A stretch of 64,000 bases of DNA from Pseudomonas maumuensis (GCF_019139675.1 NZ_CP077077.1:1364001-1428000), one strand, 5' to 3'. Numbered from the stretch's first letter, positions 37,319 to 47,806 are shown. Made by a program: numbers and translations. The notes: generated from the letters alone by a model not told the origin.

Positions 37319-37966
37319 ATGCAAGACACATTACGCATCACCGAAGTGTTTTACTCGTTGCAGGGTGAAACGCGAACGGCCGGGCTGCCCACGGTTTTCG
37401 TGCGCCTGACCGGTTGCCCCCTGCGCTGCCAGTACTGCGACAGTGCCTATGCCTTCAGTGGCGGCACTATTCGCACCCTCGACTCCATCCTCGAGCAGGT
37501 GGCCGGCTTCAAGCCGCGCTACGTCTGCGTGACTGGTGGCGAGCCTCTGGCCCAGCCCAATGCGCTGCCTCTGCTGCAGCGCCTGTGCGATGCCGGTTAC
37601 GACGTGTCGCTGGAAACCAGTGGCGCTCTCGACATCAGTGGCGTCGACACCCGGGTCAGCCGCGTGGTCGACCTCAAGACCCCAGGCTCCGAGGAGTCTC
37701 ACCGCAATCGCTACGAGAACATCGAGCTGCTGACCGGCAACGACCAGGTCAAGTTCGTCATCTGTTCCCGCGAGGACTACGATTGGGCGGTTTCCAAGCT
37801 GATCCAGTACAACCTGGCCGAGCGCGCCGGTGAAGTGCTGTTCTCGCCCAGCCATCATCAGGTGAGCGCCACCGACCTGGCCGACTGGATCGTCGCCGAC
37901 AACCTGCCCGTGCGTTTCCAGCTGCAGCTGCACAAGCTGCTGTGGAACGACGAACCCGGACGTTGA
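37319..37966 (+). CDS. queE: QueE, 7-carboxy-7-deazaguanine synthase
   Basis: This 215-residue radical SAM enzyme makes 7-carboxy-7-deazaguanine on the way to preQ0 and queuosine. The cluster motif is CPLRCQYC (CxxxCxxC) and TGGEPL follows as the SAM-binding strand. The ATG at 37319 ([17 protein letters not shown]) is chosen; a GTG three codons upstream is possible. queC starts 10 bp after its stop, so the two form one unit. No preQ1 riboswitch is recognisable in the 117-bp leader. Confidence 0.95.
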   Translation: MQDTLRITEVFYSLQGETRTAGLPTVFVRLTGCPLRCQYCDSAYAFSGGTIRTLDSILEQVAGFKPRYVCVTGGEPLAQPNALPLLQRLCDAGYDVSLETSGALDISGVDTRVSRVVDLKTPGSEESHRNRYENIELLTGNDQVKFVICSREDYDWAVSKLIQYNLAERAGEVLFSPSHHQVSATDLADWIVADNLPVRFQLQLHKLLWNDEPGR

Positions 37967-37976
37967 GGAGAAAGAC

Positions 37977-38651
37977 ATGACTGACAAACGCGCGGTAATC
38001 CTACTGTCCGGTGGCCTGGATTCGGCCACCGTGGTCGCCATGGCCAAGGCCGACGGCTACCAGTGCTACACCATGAGCTTCGATTATGGCCAGCGCCATC
38101 GCGCCGAGCTCAACGCCGCGGCGCGGGTGGCCCGTGATCTGGGCGTGGTCGAGCACAAGGTGATCGGCCTGAACCTCGATGGCATCGGTGGCTCGGCCCT
38201 GACCGACAGCAGCATCGATGTGCCCGAGGCGCCGAGCGAGGGGATTCCGGTCACCTACGTGCCGGCTCGCAACACCGTGTTCCTGTCCCTGGCGCTGGGC
38301 TGGGCGGAGGTGCTCGAGGCCCGTGACATCTTCATCGGCGTCAACGCCGTGGACTACTCTGGCTACCCGGACTGCCGCCCGGAGTTCGTCGAGGCCTTCG
38401 AGCGCATGGCCAACCTGGCTACCAAAGCCGGCGTGGAAGGGCAGGGTTTCCGTATCCAGGCGCCGCTGCAGAACCTGAGCAAGGCGCAGATCGTCCAGGC
38501 TGGCATCGCTCGTGGCGTGGACTACAGCCTGACCGTCTCCTGCTATCAGGCCGATGATGACGGGCGTGCTTGCGGCAAGTGCGACAGCTGCCGCCTGCGC
38601 GCCGATGGGTTCAAGGCTGCCGGTGTAGAAGACCCCACTCGGTATTTTTAA
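37977..38651 (+). CDS. queC: QueC, 7-cyano-7-deazaguanine synthase
   Basis: This 224-residue ATP-dependent amidotransferase-like enzyme turns 7-carboxy-7-deazaguanine into preQ0. It has the PP-loop [11 protein letters not shown] at residues 9-19 and a C-terminal zinc site with Cys in [24 protein letters not shown] lies 8-13 bases before the ATG. The gene ends 62 bp before tRNA-Lys; whether tRNA-Lys has its own promoter is treated below. Confidence 0.96.
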   Translation: MTDKRAVILLSGGLDSATVVAMAKADGYQCYTMSFDYGQRHRAELNAAARVARDLGVVEHKVIGLNLDGIGGSALTDSSIDVPEAPSEGIPVTYVPARNTVFLSLALGWAEVLEARDIFIGVNAVDYSGYPDCRPEFVEAFERMANLATKAGVEGQGFRIQAPLQNLSKAQIVQAGIARGVDYSLTVSCYQADDDGRACGKCDSCRLRADGFKAAGVEDPTRYF

Positions 38652-38671
38652 AAAAATTTTGCGATGGGGTG

Positions 38672-38699
38672 TTGAATTCTTCTGAGAAATCAGTAATAT
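38672..38699 (+). promoter_or_regulatory. Promoter of tRNA-Lys
   Basis: TTGAAT at 38672-38677 and TAATAT at 38694-38699 are spaced by 16 bp, in an A/T-rich leader after queC, ending 14 bp before the mature tRNA 5' end. This is a good sigma-70 match. Confidence 0.7.
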
Positions 38700-38713
38700 A
38701 CGCGCCATCCAAC

Positions 38714-38789
38714 GGGTCGTTAGCTCAGTTGGTAGAGCAGTTGGCTTTTAACCAATTGGTCGTAGGTTCGAATCCTACACGACCCACCA
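38714..38789 (+). tRNA. tRNA-Lys (TTT)
   Basis: A 76-nt cloverleaf beginning GGGTCGTTAGCTCAGTTGG and ending in encoded CCA. The anticodon loop is CTTTTAA with anticodon TTT, giving lysine. Confidence 0.97.
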
Positions 38790-38804
38790 TATGCAGTACG
38801 AAAG

Positions 38805-38829
38805 AGCCCGCCTTCATGGCGGGCTTTTT
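38805..38829 (+). terminator. Terminator of tRNA-Lys
   Basis: AGCCCGCC (38805-38812) pairs with GGCGGGCT (38818-38825), followed by TTTTC, 15 bp after the tRNA. Confidence 0.92.
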
Positions 38830-38860
38830 CATGCCTGTCGAAAAGTGGCCTGACCCACTG

Positions 38861-40147
38861 TCAGCGGTTCAGTCGTCGTGCATCCAAGGCATCGCGCGCC
38901 TGGTAGGCGGTGTAGGTGGCCTGCGCAGCCACCAGGCCAGCAAGGCCGAAGGTGCGGTCGAGGCCGAACCGATTGAAACCGCTCGAGATCGGTAGGCGGT
39001 GGGCGATGGCGTCCGCAAGGACTTCGCCGGCGACCGTGGTCGGTGCCATGCCATGGCCACCGAAACCGACCGCGTGCCAGATGCCGTTGTCGTCCTGGCC
39101 GATCTGCGCCATCTGGTGGCGTCCGTAGCTCATCAGCCCGCCCCAGGAGAATTCCAGCTCCACGTCCTCGAGTTGCGGGTAGACGCTCGCCAGGTCGGCC
39201 TTGAGCAGCCTGGCGATGGCCTGTGGCCCGCGATCGAGAATGGAGATGCGTCCGCCCCAGAGGATCCGGGTGTCCTTCAGCGGGCGGTAGTAATCGAAGG
39301 CGAAGCGTGTGTCGTAGATGGCCGACTGGCAGTCGATGGCGTCCTGCAGGCGTGTACCCAGTGGCGCAGTGGTGACCACGTAGGTGGCAATCGGCAGCAC
39401 GGCGCGTTCGATCGGGGCGTAGACGCCGCGGGCATAGCCACCTGCGCTAAACACCACGTGCTCGGCATGAACTTCGCCCTGGCTGGTGCGCACGATGTAG
39501 CCGCCAGCCTTCTTCTCGATACTTGTCACCGACGATTGTTCGTAGATCGTCACTCCGGCCTGTGCAGCTGCCTGGGCGATGCCGCAGACGTACTTGAGCG
39601 GATGGAAGTGGAATGCGTTGCGCTCCAGCAATCCGCCGTAATAGCGCTCGGTCCTGAGCTGTTCCTGCAGTTCGCCGGGGGCGATGTATTCCCAGTCGAC
39701 GCCATAGGCCTGCTTCATCAGCTGGCGCGGTTTCTCCAGGCGCGACGGGTCGTTGAACCAGTTGGCGAGGATCACGCCCTGGTCGACCAGGTCGCAATCG
39801 ATGGCGTAGCGGCGGGTGCGTTCGCGGATTAGATCGACGGCGTCGAGTGTCAGTCGATACAGCTTGCGGGCCTCGTTGGCGCCTAAAGTCGACAGCAGTT
39901 CGGCGTTGCCGAGGCTGTAGCCGCCGAAGACGAAGCCGCCGTTGCGCCCCGAGGCGCCATGGCCGACACGTTGCGATTCGAGGAGCGTCACATCGGTCAC
40001 TCCGCGCTCGGCAAGCGCTATCGCGGTCGACAGGCCGGCCAGGCCGCCACCGAGGATGCAGATGCGGGTATCGGTGCGCCCACGCTGGGCAGGGTAGAAG
40101 GTTCTGCTGGCGGTGGCTTCGTAGTAGGAGTCGAAGGTGCTGTTCAT
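38861..40147 (-). CDS. FAD-dependent oxidoreductase of the DAO / PuuB type
   Basis: This 428-residue flavoprotein has the FAD-binding motif CILGGGLAGLSTAIALAERG near residue 31, followed by ESQRVGHGASGRNGG, the pattern of the D-amino acid oxidase/glycine oxidase fold seen in gamma-glutamylputrescine oxidoreductase (PuuB/OrdL). The C-terminal motif WHAVGFGGHGMAPTTVAGE closes the FAD site. Substrate is inferred from neighbours (amino acid or amine permeases and a chemoreceptor) to be an amine or gamma-glutamyl-amine. The ATG at 40147 begins MNSTFDSYYEATA; the open frame runs further upstream but into the permease gene. It starts 53 bp after that gene's stop. Confidence 0.88.
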   Translation of the reverse strand: MNSTFDSYYEATASRTFYPAQRGRTDTRICILGGGLAGLSTAIALAERGVTDVTLLESQRVGHGASGRNGGFVFGGYSLGNAELLSTLGANEARKLYRLTLDAVDLIRERTRRYAIDCDLVDQGVILANWFNDPSRLEKPRQLMKQAYGVDWEYIAPGELQEQLRTERYYGGLLERNAFHFHPLKYVCGIAQAAAQAGVTIYEQSSVTSIEKKAGGYIVRTSQGEVHAEHVVFSAGGYARGVYAPIERAVLPIATYVVTTAPLGTRLQDAIDCQSAIYDTRFAFDYYRPLKDTRILWGGRISILDRGPQAIARLLKADLASVYPQLEDVELEFSWGGLMSYGRHQMAQIGQDDNGIWHAVGFGGHGMAPTTVAGEVLADAIAHRLPISSGFNRFGLDRTFGLAGLVAAQATYTAYQARDALDARRLNR

Positions 40148-40200
40148 CAGGGGCCCGGAGCAGTGGTGGGCGGACCGCGGCGGGTCCGCCAATGGAGTGT

Positions 40201-41752
40201 TCAGGCGGGTTGCTGGCTGGCCGCGAGCGCATCGCCTGTAGGCTCTGCCTTGCTGCGTTCGGCCTTGCGCAGCTCGATACTGGAGAAGTCCATTTCCCTG
40301 TAGCGCACCACCTTGGAGCCTGTGACCAGCTTGTGGCCGAACCAGACCACCACGAACAGCACCAGGCCGACGTAGGTGGCGAAGGCGCCGATCCAGTCGA
40401 TCTGCCCGCCGATGAACGCCTGGTAGTTCTGCCCGAGCATCACCACCATGCACAGGCCGAAGGCGAACAGCGGACCGAACGGGAAGTATTTCGACACATA
40501 CGGCAGTTTCGCCAGGTCATTGCCATTGAGCAGGTAGCCGCGGCGGAAGCGGTAATGGCTGATGGCGATGCCCAGCCAGGCGATGAAACCGAGCATGCCG
40601 GAGGTGTTCAGCAGCCACAGGTAGAGCTTGCCGGGGCTGAACAGGAAGCTCAGCAGGCACAGGCCGGCGACCGCGGCGGTGGCCAGCAGCGCCCAGACCG
40701 GCGTGCCGCTGCGGGTCACCCGGGCGAAGATGGCCGGCGCCTTGCGCTCCAGCGCCAGGCTGTAGAGCATGCGCGACGAGGCATACATGCCCGAGTTGCC
40801 GGCGGACAACCGAGGTCAGGATCACCGCGTTCATCACGGCGGCGGCGGCGAGCATGTCGGCCTTGGTGAAGATCAGGGTGAACGGGCTGATGGTGACGTC
40901 CGACAGGCCGTCCTTGAGCAGGCGCGGGTCGGTGTAGGGGATCAGCAGGCCGATCACGACAATGGTGAGTACGTAGAACAGCAGGATGCGCCAGAAGATC
41001 TGGCGCACGGCCTTGGGAATGTTGCGTCCCGGGTTTGCCGTTTCGCCAGCGGCGATGCCCACGAACTCGGTGCCCTGGAACGAGAAACCGACGATCATCG
41101 CCACGCCGATCAGCGCCGGCAGGCCGCCGGCAATGGGCGCGTCGCCGATCTGCCAGAGGTGGGTGCCACCGTCCTGGCCGCCTTCGAGGATGCCCAGCAG
41201 CATCAGCACGCCCACGGCGATGAAGATGATGATGGTCACGACCTTGACCAGGGCGAACCAGAACTCCGCCTCGCCGAAGAAACGCACCGAGGCGACGTTG
41301 AGGGCGAACAACAGCACCAGGAAGGCCGCGCTCCAGATCACCCCGGGGGTGTCCGGGAACCAATAGAGCATGATGATCTGTACGGCCACCAGATCCACGG
41401 CGATGGTCACGGCCCAGGAGTACCAGTAGTTCCAGCCCAGGGCGAAGCCGAAGCTTTCTTCGACGTAGCGCGAGGCATAGGTGGAGAACGAGCCGCTGAC
41501 CGGCATGCATGCAGCCATTTCGCCGAGGCTGGTCATCAGGAAGTAGACCATCAGGCCGATCACCGCGAAGGCCAGCAATGCGCCGCCGGGGCCGGACTGG
41601 GCAATGGTGGCGCCGGAGGAAACGAACAGGCCGGTGCCGATGGAGCCGCCGATGGCGATCATGTTCAGGTGGCGGCTGGTGAGGGTGCGTTTGAGGTGTC
41701 CGGAAGGCGGGGCTGCGGCAGTCAAACTTCCGTTGTTGTTCGAATGGGTCAT
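40201..41752 (-). pseudogene. Amino acid permease (APC/AAT family) broken by a frameshift
   Basis: The reading starts at the ATG at 41752 (MTHSNNNGSLTAAAPPSGHL) and runs as a typical 12-helix amino acid:cation symporter (GGSIGTGLFVSSG, GWNYWYSWAVTIAVDL, GFSFQGTEFVGIAAGETANP) as far as AVILTSV at about 40808. It then continues as LSAGNSGMYASSRMLYSLAL in another frame down to 40201. The two frames join best if two bases are missing near 40807-40812, since family members read VLSAGNSG there. The two halves together have about 517 codons, a normal family size. Either the gene is inactivated after helix 7 or the base call is wrong; both frames keep coding bias, so any loss is recent. Its substrate may be GABA, lysine, histidine or an aromatic amino acid. 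Confidence 0.85.
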
Positions 41753-42145
41753 GGGCAACCTATTTGATCTGCATTCGGGTGAGTTGTTGTTCTTGTTGTG
41801 ATCTGACCACTTCCTGTTGCAGGTGACGGGCGCGGATGGGCGCTGGTCGGCCAGCAGCTTCTCCAGTGCTGCGGCGGTCGCGATTGCATTGATTGAAATC
41901 AGTATTGGCGTTGAAAGGTGTTCGTAACAAACGACAATTAGTTGTTAATTCATTCCATTTTGGAATGCATGATTTCGTCGTTTTGATCGTGTGCCAACGT
42001 TGATATTTGCATGCATTCATCTGGATTGCCCATATTTACTGATATGCATCGACGTCATTGTGAAGTGGGGAATGGTCGTTTTGTATTTTCCTTAAAATGT
42101 ACGAAGCAATATGTCGGAAATTTATTCATCATTGATGCAACAAAA
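41753..42145. other. A/T-rich region upstream of the permease
   Basis: The gap between the permease and chemoreceptor genes is 539 bp; this part of it is gene-free. It should hold the permease promoter on the minus strand. It is clearly A/T-rich from 41880 to 42140. A perfect inverted repeat lies at 41951-41967. Short minus-strand open frames here (for example 41760-42020) lack coding character. Confidence 0.55.
41951..41967. promoter_or_regulatory. Perfect inverted repeat CATTCCA-TTT-TGGAATG
   Basis: Seven-base arms with a 3-base spacer, 199 bp upstream of the permease start and in the A/T-rich promoter region. It is a candidate operator for the permease/oxidoreductase unit; the regulator is not identifiable here. 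Confidence 0.45.
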
Positions 42146-42178
42146 AAACCGATACCTGGGGTGGCCAGATATCGGTTT
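42146..42178 (-). terminator. Terminator of the chemoreceptor gene
   Basis: AAACCGATA (42146-42154) pairs with TATCGGTTT (42170-42178) with further inner pairing (CTGG/CCAG). On the minus strand it runs into TTTTTTTG. It lies 114 bp after the chemoreceptor stop. Confidence 0.88.
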
Positions 42179-42291
42179 GAGAGTGTCGTATCCCTTCAGG
42201 CGGAAGGGTTGCTGAAGGGGCAGCCTTGTCGTGAGTTGTCAGCCTTTGTCACGGCGAGCAGTCCGCTGTTGCTGTTTCATCCGGGGCGGAT

Positions 42292-44418
42292 TCAAACCCG
42301 GAACTGCGCCATCAGGGCCTGCTGCTGGTTGGCCAGCCGGTTAAGTGCCTGGCTGATGTGCGCCGACTCGTCGGCCTGCCCCGACAGCGATTCGGTAACG
42401 TCGCGGATGCCCGCCACGTTGCGGTTCACCTCTTCGGCCACTGCGCTCTGTTCCTCGGCGGCCGAGGCGATCTGCAGATTCATGTCGGTGATCACCGTCA
42501 CCGCCTCGCCGATACGCTGCAGCGCCGGCAAGGTCTGTTCCATCTGCGCGGCACTGTCCTGGGCCTGGCGCTGACCGGCCTGCATTGCCTCGACCACGTC
42601 CTGGGTGCCTTGCTGCAAGCCTTCGATGACCTGGCGGATCTCCTCGACCGACACCTGGGTGCGCTGCGCCAGGTTGCGTACTTCGTCGGCGACCACCGCA
42701 AAGCCCCGCCCGGCTTCGCCGGCGCGGGCCGCTTCGATGGCGGCGTTGAGGGCCAGCAGGTTGGTCTGCTCGGCGATGGCGCGGATCACTTCAAGCACCG
42801 AGCCGATCTGTTCGCCACGGCTTTCCAGGGCGCGGGCTTCATCCATGGCCGCATCCATGCCGCCGGCAAGCTGGGCGATCGCTTCCCGGGTGGCGCCCAC
42901 CCGCGCCAGGCCATCGCGGGTTGCCTGGTCGGCACCGCGTGCGGCCTGGGCGGCCTGGGCGGCGTTGTGGGCAACGTCATGGGCCGTGGCGCTCATTTCG
43001 TTTGCCGCCGTGGCCACCTGTTCGATTTCGCGGTGCTGTTGCTGCATGCCGTCGCTGGTCTGGCGGGCGATCAGCGCCGACTGGTCGGCAGTGCCGCGGG
43101 CTTCCTGCAGTGAACCCTTGAGCTGGGCGATCACTGGTTGCAGCTTGTCGAGGAAGCGGTTGAACCAACCGGTGAGCTGGCCCAGTTCGTCGTCGCGGGC
43201 GTAGTCCAGGCGCCGGGTCAGGTCGCCTTCGCCGCTGGCGATGTCCTTCAGGCGGGCGGCCACGGCCAGGATCGGCCGGGTCACGCCGCGGGCGGTCAGC
43301 CACACCAGCAGCAGCCCCAGCACGGCGGCGCCCAGGCCGATCAGCAGGCTGACGAGGTTGGCCTGCTGGTTCTGGCTGTCCAGGCGCTGGTTGAGGGTGA
43401 CGGCGGGCGCTTGCAGTACCTGCTCGGGCAGTTCGAGCAACACCTGCCACGGTGCCGCGCCGGGAATTGGCGCAAAGGGTCGGGAAATACGCATGGTGCC
43501 TTGGTCCAGGCGCTCGACGGCCTGGCCGGCACGCAGTGGCGCGGCCAGGGCCGCCGCGCTGGCGCCGAAGGCTTGTTGCACGGTCTTGCTCAACTGGCCG
43601 GCATCCTGGCTGTGGCCGGCGAGCAGGCCCGCAGGGCTGACGATACTGACCTGGCCCTGGCCGTCGAACAGTTCCTGGCGGCCGGCCAGGCTCAGTTGCT
43701 GCAGGTTGTCCAGGCCGATGTCCAGGCCGACCACGCCCACCACCTTGCCGTTTTCCAGCAGCGGCAGGGCGATGCTGGTCATCAGTACCTGGTGGCCGTT
43801 GACTTCGTCGAAGTACGGGTCGAGCACGCAGGCCTTGGCGGTTTCCAGCGGGCAGGTCAGCCAGCGGTTGTAGGGCGAACCGTTGGCGCCGATGCTGGTG
43901 TCGGCAAGCATCGACTCGGGCATGGCCTCCACTTCGAGGCTGCCAGTGCCGGGCTGCGACCAGTACAGCGAGAAACGCCCGCTGTCGTTGCTGCCATTGT
44001 CGGCCTGGCCGACGAAGCGCGCGTCCTGCTGGTCCAGGGCGTTGGGCTGGAACACCAGGTACAGGCCGATCAGGTCGGCATTGCCGGCCAGTGCGGCGCG
44101 GGCTTCGCGGCTGAGTTCACCGCGCAGGTCGGCGCCGCCGCGGGCCTTGAGCGCCTGCACCAGGCGGGCGAAACCGTTGCCGTACTGGTAGGCGTCCATG
44201 AAGTAGCGCTGGATGCGCAAGGCCTGGGTTTCGCCGTGGGCCTGCAGGCGCAGGCGGGCGCTGTGGTCGAGCAGCTCGGTGTTGGCCTGGAACACCTGCT
44301 CGGCGCTGCGCCGGGCCTGGGTGAGCGAGGTGGCCACCAGCAAGACGACGATGGCCAGCAGGCACAGGCCGGCGAGCAGGGTGATCTTCCACTGGATGGA
44401 GAGACGGCGCTGCGACAT
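42292..44418 (-). CDS. Methyl-accepting chemotaxis protein with dCache sensor (McpU-like)
   Basis: This 708-residue transmembrane chemoreceptor has helix 1 at about residues 10-30, a large periplasmic double-Cache domain ([20 protein letters not shown] and [20 protein letters not shown] are typical), helix 2 near 360-380, a HAMP domain and the signalling hairpin ([38 protein letters not shown]). In P. putida a gene in this setting, McpU, senses polyamines, and TlpQ of P. aeruginosa is related; orthology here is inferred from context and domain type only. The ATG at 44418 has AAGGA upstream. Neighbouring permease and amine-oxidase-like genes support amine sensing. Confidence 0.93.
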   Translation of the reverse strand: MSQRRLSIQWKITLLAGLCLLAIVVLLVATSLTQARRSAEQVFQANTELLDHSARLRLQAHGETQALRIQRYFMDAYQYGNGFARLVQALKARGGADLRGELSREARAALAGNADLIGLYLVFQPNALDQQDARFVGQADNGSNDSGRFSLYWSQPGTGSLEVEAMPESMLADTSIGANGSPYNRWLTCPLETAKACVLDPYFDEVNGHQVLMTSIALPLLENGKVVGVVGLDIGLDNLQQLSLAGRQELFDGQGQVSIVSPAGLLAGHSQDAGQLSKTVQQAFGASAAALAAPLRAGQAVERLDQGTMRISRPFAPIPGAAPWQVLLELPEQVLQAPAVTLNQRLDSQNQQANLVSLLIGLGAAVLGLLLVWLTARGVTRPILAVAARLKDIASGEGDLTRRLDYARDDELGQLTGWFNRFLDKLQPVIAQLKGSLQEARGTADQSALIARQTSDGMQQQHREIEQVATAANEMSATAHDVAHNAAQAAQAARGADQATRDGLARVGATREAIAQLAGGMDAAMDEARALESRGEQIGSVLEVIRAIAEQTNLLALNAAIEAARAGEAGRGFAVVADEVRNLAQRTQVSVEEIRQVIEGLQQGTQDVVEAMQAGQRQAQDSAAQMEQTLPALQRIGEAVTVITDMNLQIASAAEEQSAVAEEVNRNVAGIRDVTESLSGQADESAHISQALNRLANQQQALMAQFRV

Positions 44419-44474
44419 GGGCTTTTCCTTCTCGGGCAAACACAACGCCCGCGGTCAGGCGGGCGTCGATGGGG

Positions 44475-45827
44475 TCATTCGGCGATGCAGTTCGGTGGCG
44501 CAACCCTGAAGGCCTTGGTCAGCCAGGCCAGGTAGAGCACGCCAAGCAGGGCCCAGACACCGCCGAACAGCAAGGAGTGTTCGTTCAGGTCCAGCCACAG
44601 CGAGACGATGATGCAGAAGCCTATCGTCGGCGCCACCAGATACTTGAGGTTGTTCGTCAGGCCCTTGTTCTGTCTCTCACGGATATAGCAGTGGTTGATC
44701 ACCGAGAGGTTGACGAAGCTGAACGCCACCAGCGCGCCGAAGTTGATCACCGAGGTGGCGGTGACCAGGTCGAAGAAGATCGCCGACAGCGAAATCAGGC
44801 CGACCACGGCGATGTTCAGCACCGGGGTCTTGTAGCGCGGGTGCAGGCGGGCGAACACCCCGGCCGGGATCACGTTGTCGCGGCCCATCACGTACAGCAG
44901 GCGCGACACGCTGGTCTGCGAGGCCAGGCCCGAGGCGATGGTGTTGATCACCGTGCAGGCGATGAACACCGACTGGAACAGCTTGCCGCCGACGTACAGG
45001 GCGATTTCCGGCAGGGCTGCTTCCTGGTCGTGGAAGCGCTGCATGGTCGGGAAGTAGGCCTGGATGAAGTAGGACACGCCGATGAACACCACGCCGCCGA
45101 TCAGCGCCGTGAGGAAGATCGCCCGGGGGATGGTCTTGCCCGGGTCGCGGGTTTCTTCCGACAGGCAGGTCACCGCATCGAAGCCCAGGAACGAGAAGCA
45201 CAGGATGGTCGCGCCGGCTGCCAGGGCGGTGAACTGGGTCTGGTCGTCGGCGAACGGTACCAGGCTCCAGGCCGTGCCCAGGCCTTCGCCATGGCCCAGG
45301 CCGCGCCAGCAGAGGTAGATGAACACCGAGATGATCGCCACCTGCACGGCGACGAACAGCAGGTTGAAGTGCGCCACCAGGTTGATGCTGCGCATGTTGA
45401 TCAGGCTGATCAGGGTGACGAAGCCGACCACCCACACCCAGGCCGGCACTTCGGGGAACATTGCCGACAGGTAGAGCTTGGCCAGCAATGCATTGACCAT
45501 GGGCAGCAACAGGTAGTCCAGCAGCGACGACCAGCCGACCAGGAAACCCACGTGTGGATTGATGGCGCGCTGGGTGTAGGTGTACGCCGAGCCCGACTGC
45601 GGGAAGCGTCGCACCAGGGTGCCATAGCTCACGGCGGTGAACAGGATGCCGGCAAGGGCCAGGATGTAGGCGCTGGGCACATGCCCGGCAGTGATCCCGG
45701 AGACGATGCCGAAGGTGTCGAACACGGTCATCGGGGTGAGGTAGGCCAGGCCGATGATCACCACGTGCCAGAGGCGCAGGGACTTGCGGAACTGGGCATC
45801 GCCGGGAGCGCTGTGGTCAGTCTGCAT
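44475..45827 (-). CDS. APC-family permease (putrescine importer-like)
   Basis: This 450-residue protein has twelve hydrophobic segments and the APC start [20 protein letters not shown], followed by [11 protein letters not shown], like PuuP-type putrescine/amino acid importers. It also has [18 protein letters not shown], the conserved loop with acidic residues. The ATG at 45827 has CAGGAG about 12 bases upstream. It ends 57 bp before the chemoreceptor on the same strand, so the two are probably cotranscribed. The polyamine substrate is an inference. Confidence 0.88.
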   Translation of the reverse strand: MQTDHSAPGDAQFRKSLRLWHVVIIGLAYLTPMTVFDTFGIVSGITAGHVPSAYILALAGILFTAVSYGTLVRRFPQSGSAYTYTQRAINPHVGFLVGWSSLLDYLLLPMVNALLAKLYLSAMFPEVPAWVWVVGFVTLISLINMRSINLVAHFNLLFVAVQVAIISVFIYLCWRGLGHGEGLGTAWSLVPFADDQTQFTALAAGATILCFSFLGFDAVTCLSEETRDPGKTIPRAIFLTALIGGVVFIGVSYFIQAYFPTMQRFHDQEAALPEIALYVGGKLFQSVFIACTVINTIASGLASQTSVSRLLYVMGRDNVIPAGVFARLHPRYKTPVLNIAVVGLISLSAIFFDLVTATSVINFGALVAFSFVNLSVINHCYIRERQNKGLTNNLKYLVAPTIGFCIIVSLWLDLNEHSLLFGGVWALLGVLYLAWLTKAFRVAPPNCIAE

Positions 45828-46243
45828 GCGGGCGCTGCTCCTGTGTCGAAACAACGGGCACGGCGGATGACGGGCACGACAAGGTCGAGCGGAAGGGCTC
45901 CATGTTGTTCACCTTTTATGTTGGAGCTGCAGGGTGCGCGAAATAAACAACGATGGTCGTTTGGGTGTCAAGTTAAACATGACAGGTAGTCAGTTGGATG
46001 GAAGGTGAATCGGTTTTTTTGGCCGTTATGCACTGTTATTGGCCGATTGAGCGGATCGTAAGTCGATTTTGATGTTCGTAAAAATTGACAATACGCTTGC
46101 CGGTCTGCGTATGCGTCGACACACGAAATGCCCGTCGCACTACCGCGCTGGCTGGGTGCCAGTGGTATTCTTGTCATCCCGCGCGCCCTCGTTTCCGTGG
46201 TCCGCTCAATCGCCCTCCCTATGGACAGCAATCGGTTCTATTC
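45828..46243. other. Divergent intergenic region (permease / YdgA-like gene)
   Basis: These 416 bp have no gene. There is an inverted repeat AACGA-TGG-TCGTT at 45949-45961, upstream of the permease, and a consensus -35 TTGACA at 46085-46090 pointing to the YdgA-like gene, with only a poor -10 (CGTATG) 17 bp downstream. The ATGGTCGTTT string at 45953 recurs at 42072 upstream of the other permease, hinting at a shared site. Confidence 0.45.
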
Positions 46244-47755
46244 ATGAAGAAATCAGTAGGCATCCTTTCCGGCCTGGCGGTCGCCATCGCCGTCGCAACC
46301 ACCGCTGGCGCCTGGTACACCGGCAAGCAACTGCCCGCAGAGCTGGAGCGCTCCGTTGCCCGCGGTAACGAAGAGCTGAAGAAGGCCCTCGCGGGCAACG
46401 GCGGCAGCATGACCATCGAGCTGGTCTCGCTGGACCAGCACTTCTTCACCAGCACCGCGCACTACCGCCTGAAGGCCGAGAACGTGCAGCTCGGCGAAGC
46501 CGAGGCGCTGAACTTCCAAGTTGGCGTGACCGACCAGATCGAGCACGGCCCTTTCCCTTGGTCGCGGGTCAAGGCGTTCAAGCTGATGCCGGTCATGGCC
46601 ACCAGCAACAGCGCTTTGGACAAGGATGACTTCACCGCGGGCTGGTTCACCGCCGCCGGCGACAAGGCACCGGTCACCGCCCAGGTCAGCCTGGGCTACA
46701 ACGGCAGCGTCGACAGCGATATCCGCCTGGCGCCGGTGACGCTCAAGGAAGACGGCGGCAACGTTCTGGACTTCTCCGGCCTGCAGCTGCAACTGCGCGG
46801 TGACCGCGACGGCAAGGCGGTGGAGATCCACGGCAATGCCGAGCACCTGGAGCTGAACTTCGTCGACGAGCAACAGGCACCGGTGAAGATCCTGCTCAAC
46901 GGTTTCAAGGCCGGTGGCAAGCTCCACGAAACCGCTCACGACATGGTCTATGTCGGCAACTTCGACCTGGCCCTGGCCGACACCCAGGTGACCTTCGGGC
47001 CGAAGCAGGAAGTGCTGGTGCTCAAGGGGCTGCAGCAGAACAACCTGTACAACGCCGAGGGCGAGGCCAAGGACAAGCTGGCCGGGCGCCTGGAATACAA
47101 GGTTGCCGACATCAGCTATGCCGGGCGCAAGGTTGGCAGCGCGGAAATGGTCCTGACCATGAAGTCCATCGACATCGCTGCCATGCAGGCGCTGATGGAG
47201 TGGTACCAGACCCAGCTGCCGCAGATGCAGCAGGCGGCGGCCGAGGGCGAGGCCCCGTCGCTGGAAATGACCCCCGAGGAACAGGCCAAGGTCCAGGGCG
47301 ACCTGCAGAAGCTGCTGGTGGCCAAGCCGCAGGTGGCGGTGGAGAAGCTGGCATTCAAGACCGCCAATGGCGAGAGCCACTTCAACCTGGCGATGGACTT
47401 CGCCAGCCCTAGCTCGTTCGACCTGCCGCCTGACCAGCTGGGCAAGCAGCTGCTGACCCAGCTGAAGGCCAAGCTCAGTGTCTCCAAGCCGATGGTCGGT
47501 GACCTGGCCACATTGCAGGCGCTGCTCGACGGCGAGACCGACGCCCAGGCCATCGCCCAGCAGTCCAGCCAGGCTGGCGAGATGCTCGGCATGATGGCGC
47601 TGCAGAGCGGCATGGCCACGGTAGAGGGCACCGATGTGGTATCGAGCCTGCAGTACGCCGATGGCATGGTCGACTTCAACGGCAAGAAGATGACCGTCGA
47701 GGAGTTCGCCATGCTGATCAGCGGCCACCTGGCGGCGCTGCAACCCCAGGGCTGA
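46244..47755 (+). CDS. YdgA-like DUF945 family protein
   Basis: This 503-residue protein starts with an N-terminal membrane helix or uncleaved signal (MKKSVGILSGLAVAIAVATT, then WYTGKQLPAELERSVARGNE) and has a large periplasmic region, the architecture of E. coli YdgA (DUF945). Function is unknown, although family members have been linked with the envelope and motility. The ATG at 46244 is preferred over longer in-frame starts, which would place 53 unlike residues before the signal. It is a single-gene unit followed by a REP sequence. Confidence 0.85.
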   Translation: MKKSVGILSGLAVAIAVATTAGAWYTGKQLPAELERSVARGNEELKKALAGNGGSMTIELVSLDQHFFTSTAHYRLKAENVQLGEAEALNFQVGVTDQIEHGPFPWSRVKAFKLMPVMATSNSALDKDDFTAGWFTAAGDKAPVTAQVSLGYNGSVDSDIRLAPVTLKEDGGNVLDFSGLQLQLRGDRDGKAVEIHGNAEHLELNFVDEQQAPVKILLNGFKAGGKLHETAHDMVYVGNFDLALADTQVTFGPKQEVLVLKGLQQNNLYNAEGEAKDKLAGRLEYKVADISYAGRKVGSAEMVLTMKSIDIAAMQALMEWYQTQLPQMQQAAAEGEAPSLEMTPEEQAKVQGDLQKLLVAKPQVAVEKLAFKTANGESHFNLAMDFASPSSFDLPPDQLGKQLLTQLKAKLSVSKPMVGDLATLQALLDGETDAQAIAQQSSQAGEMLGMMALQSGMATVEGTDVVSSLQYADGMVDFNGKKMTVEEFAMLISGHLAALQPQG

Positions 47756-47762
47756 TTCTCAC

Positions 47763-47806
47763 GCGGGCCCGCTCTCATCAACAGGGGAGCGGGCTTGCCC
47801 CGCGAT
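47763..47806. repeat. REP element pair, one arm degenerate (YdgA-like / nadA)
   Basis: GGGGAGCGGGCTTGCCCCGC begins at 47784 and faces a decayed copy (CGCGGGCCCGCTCTCATC) near 47763. It lies just after the YdgA-like stop. Confidence 0.75.

Noticed and set aside
40148-40453. N-terminal extension of the FAD oxidoreductase frame
   Set aside because: It runs through the end of the permease gene and lacks family sequence; the FAD motif begins shortly after the ATG at 40147.
45968-46231. 87-codon minus-strand frame upstream of the permease
   Set aside because: No ribosome site or protein pattern; lies in a promoter region.
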